Shown here: positions 4,658 to 8,710 of the stretch, piece after piece
How the letters are laid out: each line of letters starts with the position of its first letter
Position numbering within the stretch: the stretch's first letter is position 1
Source of the DNA: Clostridiaceae bacterium
Lineage (GTDB): Bacteria; Bacillota; Clostridia; Saccharofermentanales; DTU023
Assembly: GCA_012798865.1 (NCBI GenBank)
Contig: JAAZMK010000157.1
Coordinates: forward strand, 1 to 8,710
DNA length: 8,710 bases
Reading direction: 5' to 3'
Notes under the pieces: model-generated
Told to the model about the DNA's origin: nothing
The model's database searches: none
What the model saw: only the letters and a program-made list of their open reading frames with translations
Program-made: the position numbers and the translations under genes

Positions 4658-5332
4658 TTGGCTGTAAAAGTGGAAATATGGGGGGACTATGCATTATTTT
4701 CAGCCCCCGAGTTCTCAACAGAACGGTTGACGTATGATGTCATCACGCCCAGTGCTGCGAGAGGGATTTTGGAGGCGGTATTCTTTCATCATGGAATGCG
4801 ATTTGTCATTGATCGAATCCACGTGCTTAATCCGATTGAGTTCGCATCGATTAGGCGAAATGAAGTATCTGAAAAGATATCTGCACAGAATGTTTTGTCG
4901 GTAGCGAGGGGAGGAGACAAAAAACTGTTTTTGGCGACAAGCCAATCAATTCAGCAGAGAGCAGCGGTCGTGCTGAAAAATGTTCGCTATGTGATTGAAG
5001 CGCATTTTGAAATGACGGATAAGGCAACAGAATCTGACAATCCGGGGAAGTTTCAGTCTATCTTAAAAAGGCGCTTAAATCGCGGTCAATCGTATCATCA
5101 ACCTTATTTAGGTACTAGAGAGTTTCCTGCACGGTTCCGTTTGTGGGAAGGTGGTGAGATTAACGCCATTCAAGAAACGCGGGATTTGGGATTTATGCTA
5201 TTGGATTTTGACTATAGAAATCCAGCAGATATTAAGCCTATCTTTTTTAGGGCAAAAATGGTCGAAGGCGTGATATCGCCTCCTGACCCAGTAGCTTGGA
5301 TGCGTGACAATGAAGGAGGAGTGATCCTATGA
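4658..5332 (+). CDS. cas5c: Cascade subunit and crRNA endoribonuclease Cas5c (Cas5d), type I-C
   Basis: This 224-residue Cas5 protein in type I-C systems both cuts precursor crRNA and caps the 5' handle in Cascade. Family signatures are GDYALFS (9-15), ARGILEA (34-40), VLNPIEFASIRRNEV (56-70), NPGKFQSILKRR (128-139) and RGQSYHQPYLGTREF (142-156). The TTG start is chosen because AAAGGAGGT (4644-4652) lies 5 bases upstream. From memory, the B. halodurans enzyme uses Y46, K116 and H117. The aligned residues here are F42 (in EAVFF, where IYW is usual), K131 and F132, so only the lysine is kept; H44 and H45 are nearby candidates. Processing may use other residues or be weak. The stop overlaps the cas8c start (ATGA). 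Its own promoter and the predicted RNA-guided target lie just upstream. Confidence 0.94.
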   Translation: MAVKVEIWGDYALFSAPEFSTERLTYDVITPSAARGILEAVFFHHGMRFVIDRIHVLNPIEFASIRRNEVSEKISAQNVLSVARGGDKKLFLATSQSIQQRAAVVLKNVRYVIEAHFEMTDKATESDNPGKFQSILKRRLNRGQSYHQPYLGTREFPARFRLWEGGEINAIQETRDLGFMLLDFDYRNPADIKPIFFRAKMVEGVISPPDPVAWMRDNEGGVIL

Positions 5333-7113
5333 TTTTGCGGTCATTAAATGATCTATATTATCGTCTTCTCGAACGAGGAGAGATCGCTCCGGAAGGCTGG
5401 ACAATGGAGAGAGTGTCATATGCTGTTGAAATAGATTCGCAAGGTGAATTGCTAGCTATTACTCCCTTATTCGAAACACACGTAGATAAAAGAGGGAAAA
5501 TTAAGAAGAGACCTCTTATGATGGAAATTCCGGCTCGCGGCACTCGGACATCGGCGGTGATTCCGCACCTGCTATGTGATACAGCTCCGTATTTCTTCGG
5601 AATACCGAACAATAAGACTATACCGCCAGACAGGATAGATCAAGTAAAGAGTAGGGCGAAAGAATGCTTTGTTGCAAGCAAGAAACTTCACACGGCTCTA
5701 CTTGCGGACATTGATGACCCTGATGCGCAAGCAGTCATGCGTTTTTACGAAAAATGGGATCCGGATGTAGCTGATCAACATCCCGCTTTACGCGATATCT
5801 ATGAAGAGGTACGGACAAAAGGAACTCTTGTCTGGATGACGGATGGGAAATACATTACGGAGAATGAAGCGATCAAGGCTGCAGTGGGCGCTTTTCTATC
5901 ACGCGATAGCGGTGAAATCGAGGAAATTATCGGACAGTGTCTCGTAACGGGAGAAAGAGACCGCATTGCGCGAATTCATCCGTTAATAAAAGGAGTTCTC
6001 GGGGCTCAACCAAGTGGTGCATCGCTCGTAGGCTTCAATATAGAGTCCGCTTGCTCATATGGTCGTACTCAGTCTTACAATGCGCCTGTGAGTGAAAGGG
6101 TCGCGAATGCATATGCTCATGCCCTGAATCACTTGTTGCAAAGTAATGATCACAAACTGGTTATTGGTGATGTGACGCTCGTATTCTGGGCAGAATCGAG
6201 CGAAAGGTCATACCCAAGCCTTTTGGCAATGTCATTTAATCCTGACCCTGAAGTGATTTCAATTGACAGTCGTACACTCAAAGAGTCGGTCGAGATGTTG
6301 TCTCAAGGGAAAACAATAGACTACCGCGAAGAGCAGATTGATCCTAACACGCCTTTTTTCATACTGGGACTATCGCCAAATGCTGGAAGAATTTCTGTTC
6401 GCCTCTTTTATCGGAGTAGTTTCGGTAGCCTCATGAGAAACATCAATGAGCACTGGAAAAGATTAGAAATTGTTAAGCCGGCCTATGATAAGCGAGAATT
6501 GCTGACCATGTGGGGCTTGCTCTATGAAACGGTCAATAGAAATGCCGAGAATCCGAAACCATCACCACAGCTCGCAGGCGATTTTTTTCGAGCTGTGATT
6601 GAGGGTAGGCGTTATCCGGATACGTTGTTGTTCGCAGTCCTTCGCCGCATCTTTGCTGAGCAAGGACATGTAACGAGAGGAAGGGCGGCGTTAATTAAGG
6701 CATATTTATTGAAAAACGCTGAGAATGAAATAGTAAAGGAGGCTGTAAATTCCGTGAAACTTAATGAAGAAACCAACTACATTCCGTATATTCTTGGGAG
6801 ACTGTTTTTTGTTCTTGAGAAGCTTCAGCTGGACGCAAGTCCAGAAATCAATAAGACGATACGTGATCGATATTTTAATGCCGCATGCGGTACCCCGGCG
6901 ATGGTCTTCCCTGTGCTCATGAAATTAGCGCAGAGTCATCTAAGAAAGCTAGACACTAAACCCGCAAATCATCATCAAAAACAAATTGCTGAGCTACTTG
7001 GGCGCATGGATACATCGTTTCCATCGCACCTAAGCTTGCAAGATCAAGGCGTATTTGCCTTGGGCTATTACCATCAAAGACAAAAGAGTTTTACAAAAAA
7101 GGAGGAAAAATAA
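5329..7113 (+). CDS. cas8c: Cascade large subunit Cas8c (Csd1), type I-C
   Basis: This 594-residue protein is the Cas8c/Csd1 subunit that recognises the PAM and helps load Cas3 onto Cascade. The N-terminus MILRSLNDLYYRLLERGEIA and the segment TSAVIPHLLCDTAPYFFGI (about 74-92), followed by a helical region with KSRAKECF, are typical of the family, as is the total length. The C-terminal helical part (from about residue 476) corresponds to the small subunit Cas11c and has its own internal start. The ATG overlaps the cas5c stop by four bases, with GGAGGAG just upstream, so the two are translationally coupled. The stop is directly followed by the cas7c ATG. No frameshift is seen. Confidence 0.95.
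   Translation: MILRSLNDLYYRLLERGEIAPEGWTMERVSYAVEIDSQGELLAITPLFETHVDKRGKIKKRPLMMEIPARGTRTSAVIPHLLCDTAPYFFGIPNNKTIPPDRIDQVKSRAKECFVASKKLHTALLADIDDPDAQAVMRFYEKWDPDVADQHPALRDIYEEVRTKGTLVWMTDGKYITENEAIKAAVGAFLSRDSGEIEEIIGQCLVTGERDRIARIHPLIKGVLGAQPSGASLVGFNIESACSYGRTQSYNAPVSERVANAYAHALNHLLQSNDHKLVIGDVTLVFWAESSERSYPSLLAMSFNPDPEVISIDSRTLKESVEMLSQGKTIDYREEQIDPNTPFFILGLSPNAGRISVRLFYRSSFGSLMRNINEHWKRLEIVKPAYDKRELLTMWGLLYETVNRNAENPKPSPQLAGDFFRAVIEGRRYPDTLLFAVLRRIFAEQGHVTRGRAALIKAYLLKNAENEIVKEAVNSVKLNEETNYIPYILGRLFFVLEKLQLDASPEINKTIRDRYFNAACGTPAMVFPVLMKLAQSHLRKLDTKPANHHQKQIAELLGRMDTSFPSHLSLQDQGVFALGYYHQRQKSFTKKEEK
6754..7113 (+). CDS. cas11c: Cascade small subunit Cas11c from an internal start in cas8c
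   Basis: Type I-C systems are known to make the small subunit Cas11c from a start inside cas8c. Here a strong internal site AAAGGAGG (6735-6742) is followed after 11 bases by an in-frame GTG (6754), codon 476 of cas8c. It would give a 119-residue helical protein beginning VKLNEETNYIPYILGRLFF, the LGRLF-containing segment I associate with Cas11c N-termini. The product would line the belly of Cascade and stabilise non-target DNA. The spacing is slightly long, but no better in-frame start is nearby. Sequence and family knowledge agree; actual translation is inferred. Confidence 0.7.
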   Translation: MKLNEETNYIPYILGRLFFVLEKLQLDASPEINKTIRDRYFNAACGTPAMVFPVLMKLAQSHLRKLDTKPANHHQKQIAELLGRMDTSFPSHLSLQDQGVFALGYYHQRQKSFTKKEEK

Positions 7114-8043
7114 ATGATAACACCTATCAAAAATCGTTATGACTTTGTCGTCTTATTTGACGTCGAAAATGGTAACCCGAACGGCGACCCTGATGCAGAT
7201 AATATGCCTCGGATTGACCCTGAAACAGGTCATGGGATCGTCACGGATGTTTGCATTAAACGCAAGATTCGTAATTATGTTGAAACAGTAAAAGAGGGTG
7301 TTGAAGGGTACGAAATCTACATCAAGGAAAATATACCCTTAAATCGTAGCGACTTGAGAGCGATCAATTCTGTGAGTAAGCAAGAAGGCTCGGAAGTATC
7401 GGGAAGCGATTCAGAGGATGCAACAACTAAGAAACTTAAAGAACTCAAGAAGGATAATCCCAATATCGATTCCATCTTGCGAGATTATATGTGCGAGCAT
7501 TTTTTCGACATTCGCACGTTTGGTGCCGTCATGACAACGTTTGTAAAGGGAGCACTCAATTGCGGACAAGTGAGAGGTCCGGTGCAGTTCAGTTTTGCTC
7601 AATCGGTCGATCCAGTAGTGCCGAGAGAGATCACGATCACGCGTGTTGCCATTACAACTGAAAAAGATGCCCTCGAAAAAAAGACAGAATTTGGGAATAA
7701 ATTCATCATTCCGTATGGGCTTTACAAAATGGAGGGTTATATTTCAGCCAATCTTGCTCGCAAGACAACGGGGTTTTCGGATGTGGATCTAGAGCTCTTA
7801 TGGGAAGCCATCAAAAACATGTTTGAACACGACCGTTCTGCTGCCCGCGGGAAAATGTGCGTCAGAGAATTAATCGTTTTTAAACATGCATCTGAGCTTG
7901 GAAATGCGCCAGCGCATGAGTTATTTGATTTAGTTAAAGTGAAGCGAATTGATGAGGACAAACCTGCGAGAAGCTATAGCGACTATGAGGTTGAGATACT
8001 CAAATCGCAGCTCCCTGATAATGTGGAGATGATTCGCATGTAG
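7114..8043 (+). CDS. cas7c: Cascade backbone subunit Cas7c (Csd2), type I-C
   Basis: This 309-residue protein is the backbone subunit that polymerises along the crRNA spacer and kinks it every sixth base. The N-terminus RYDFVVLFDVENGNPNGDPDADNMPR (split here as residues 8-20 and 21-33) carries the NGNPNGDPD signature of Cas7c. FFDIRTFGAVM (130-140), GQVRGPVQFSFAQSVDP (151-167) and FEHDRSAARG (237-246) are further family blocks. The length is normal. The start is set by AAAAAAGGAGG, ending 8 bases upstream, and directly follows the cas8c stop. A stable hairpin lies just after its stop, which may favour high Cas7c levels, fitting its several copies per complex. Confidence 0.97.
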   Translation: MITPIKNRYDFVVLFDVENGNPNGDPDADNMPRIDPETGHGIVTDVCIKRKIRNYVETVKEGVEGYEIYIKENIPLNRSDLRAINSVSKQEGSEVSGSDSEDATTKKLKELKKDNPNIDSILRDYMCEHFFDIRTFGAVMTTFVKGALNCGQVRGPVQFSFAQSVDPVVPREITITRVAITTEKDALEKKTEFGNKFIIPYGLYKMEGYISANLARKTTGFSDVDLELLWEAIKNMFEHDRSAARGKMCVRELIVFKHASELGNAPAHELFDLVKVKRIDEDKPARSYSDYEVEILKSQLPDNVEMIRM

Positions 8044-8063
8044 CGAGACTTAAATTGTGCAAA

Positions 8064-8096
8064 GCTCAGCCACTCTTATATGTAGGGTGGCTGAGC
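8064..8096 (+). other. Intercistronic hairpin between cas7c and cas4
   Basis: GCTCAGCCAC (8064-8073) pairs perfectly with GTGGCTGAGC (8087-8096). T.G and C-G pairs extend this to a 12-bp stem with a 9-base loop (TTATATGTA). No T-run follows, so full termination is unlikely. It could stabilise the upstream cas5c-cas8c-cas7c mRNA or reduce readthrough into the adaptation genes. Confidence 0.65.
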
Positions 8097-8110
8097 GACG
8101 AAGAGGTGTG

Positions 8111-8710
8111 ATGGTTATGATGGAATATCCTGAAGACAGATGGCTACTGCTGTCAGGCATCCAACACTTTGTTTATTGTAGAAGACAATGGGCTCTTATT
8201 CACATCGAAAAGGAGTGGAGCGACAATCCTTTCACAACTCTCGGTAATTTAATTCATGAGTCGGTTCATGAATCAGCGAGACGATTTGAAAAACGAGGAG
8301 ATCTGCTGATTGCACGAGGATTACATGTTTTTTCGCGTAGATTGGGTCTTACAGGCGTCTGTGATGTTGTTGAATTCATGAATGATGACGCAGGTATTGA
8401 ACTATACGGAATAAAAGGAAAGTATAAACCTGTCCCCATTGAGTATAAGCGAGGAGTTCCCAAAAAAGGAGACGAAGATATTGTTCAAGTTGCTGCACAA
8501 GCGATGTGCCTTGAAGAAATGCTCGGTTGTGACATTTGTCATGCGACATTGTTTTACGGGTCAACGAAACGCAGATTAGAAATTCTTATTGATGATCAAC
8601 AACGAAACAGGGTTAAGGAACTATGTGCAGAAATGCATCATTACATGGAGCGACGTTATACTCCACGTGCAAAAATAGGGAAAAAGTGTGATTCCTGTTC
8701 TCTGCGGGAT
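8111..8710 (+). CDS. cas4: CRISPR adaptation nuclease Cas4 (type I-C), 3' end cut off
   Basis: Two hundred codons are open to the window edge. Cas4 is an Fe-S cluster RecB-like nuclease that works with Cas1-Cas2 to choose PAM-adjacent spacers and trim them. Visible features are SGIQHFVYCRRQW with the first cluster cysteine C23, H49, D85 (GVCDVVEF), E111 and K113 (PIEYKRG) of the RecB-type active site, Q126/Q130 of the following helix, and C193 and C196 (KKCDSCSLRD). The last cluster cysteine must lie just beyond the window. Three in-frame ATGs compete. GAGGTG (8103-8108) suits 8117 best by spacing, and family N-termini also favour 8117 or 8120; 8111 is given as the longest form. cas1 and cas2 are expected next. 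Confidence 0.94.
   Translation, partial: MVMMEYPEDRWLLLSGIQHFVYCRRQWALIHIEKEWSDNPFTTLGNLIHESVHESARRFEKRGDLLIARGLHVFSRRLGLTGVCDVVEFMNDDAGIELYGIKGKYKPVPIEYKRGVPKKGDEDIVQVAAQAMCLEEMLGCDICHATLFYGSTKRRLEILIDDQQRNRVKELCAEMHHYMERRYTPRAKIGKKCDSCSLRD

Noticed and set aside
6255..6266. ATTTCAATTGAC inside cas8c, similar to the reverse complement of the repeat end
   Set aside because: The match stops after ATTTCAAT, there is no hairpin, and the bases are explained by coding.
6390..6403. TTC followed by TGTTCGCC in cas8c as another target of the guide
   Set aside because: Only the first four guide bases match before mismatches, and the site lies inside a gene, away from any promoter.

Overview
The window reads as a chromosomal segment of a Bacillota (Firmicutes) bacterium, probably of the class Bacilli. 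It has strong AGGAGG-type ribosome binding sites, a MetI-MetQ methionine-uptake gene pair with a Gram-positive-style lipoprotein, and a type I-C CRISPR-Cas locus whose repeat-like element ends in the I-C handle CGTGGATTGAAAT. Genus cannot be told from the sequence. The metQ part looks GC-richer than the rest, and the stretch at about 1300-2200 looks like a patchwork of a foreign gene and repeat debris.

Layout: the 3' end of metI (1-123), a 263-base gap with one small hairpin, and metQ (387-1244) followed by two mutually exclusive hairpins. Next come an AT-rich orphan gene (1298-1840), an inverted-repeat/REP-like stretch, a clear intrinsic terminator (1961-1984), and a promoter with a perfect TATAAT plus a 26-codon leader ORF. 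The cas genes follow: cas3 (2208-4445), a 212-base gap, cas5c (4658-5332), cas8c (5329-7113) with a nested internal start for cas11c (6754), cas7c (7114-8043), an intercistronic hairpin, and cas4 (from 8111, cut by the window edge). cas1, cas2 and the CRISPR array are presumably to the right.

The most interesting part is the cas3-cas5c gap. On the minus strand it carries a single, isolated 32-nt I-C repeat (4497-4528). The repeat has its own TATAAT placed so that transcription would start at about the first base of the repeat. Downstream of the repeat come a 12-13 nt guide-like segment and a long hairpin. The guide pairs with the plus-strand cas5c promoter region (4583-4595, minus strand) next to a canonical I-C PAM (TTC). 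Positions 1-13 match except at 6 and 12, the positions Cascade leaves unpaired. The inferred model is a crRNA-like RNA that loads into the Cas5c-Cas8c-Cas7c (Cas11c) complex and directs it to sit on its own promoter without enough pairing to trigger Cas3. This would be an autorepression circuit or a CreA-like antitoxin. It resembles CreR/CreA RNAs known from other CRISPR types; I do not know of a described type I-C example.

The genes work together as an adaptive defence effector. Cas5c processes precursor crRNA, Cas7c, Cas8c and Cas11c form the surveillance complex, Cas3 degrades the target, and Cas4 helps select spacers. Cas5c here lacks two of the three residues described as catalytic in the Bacillus halodurans enzyme.
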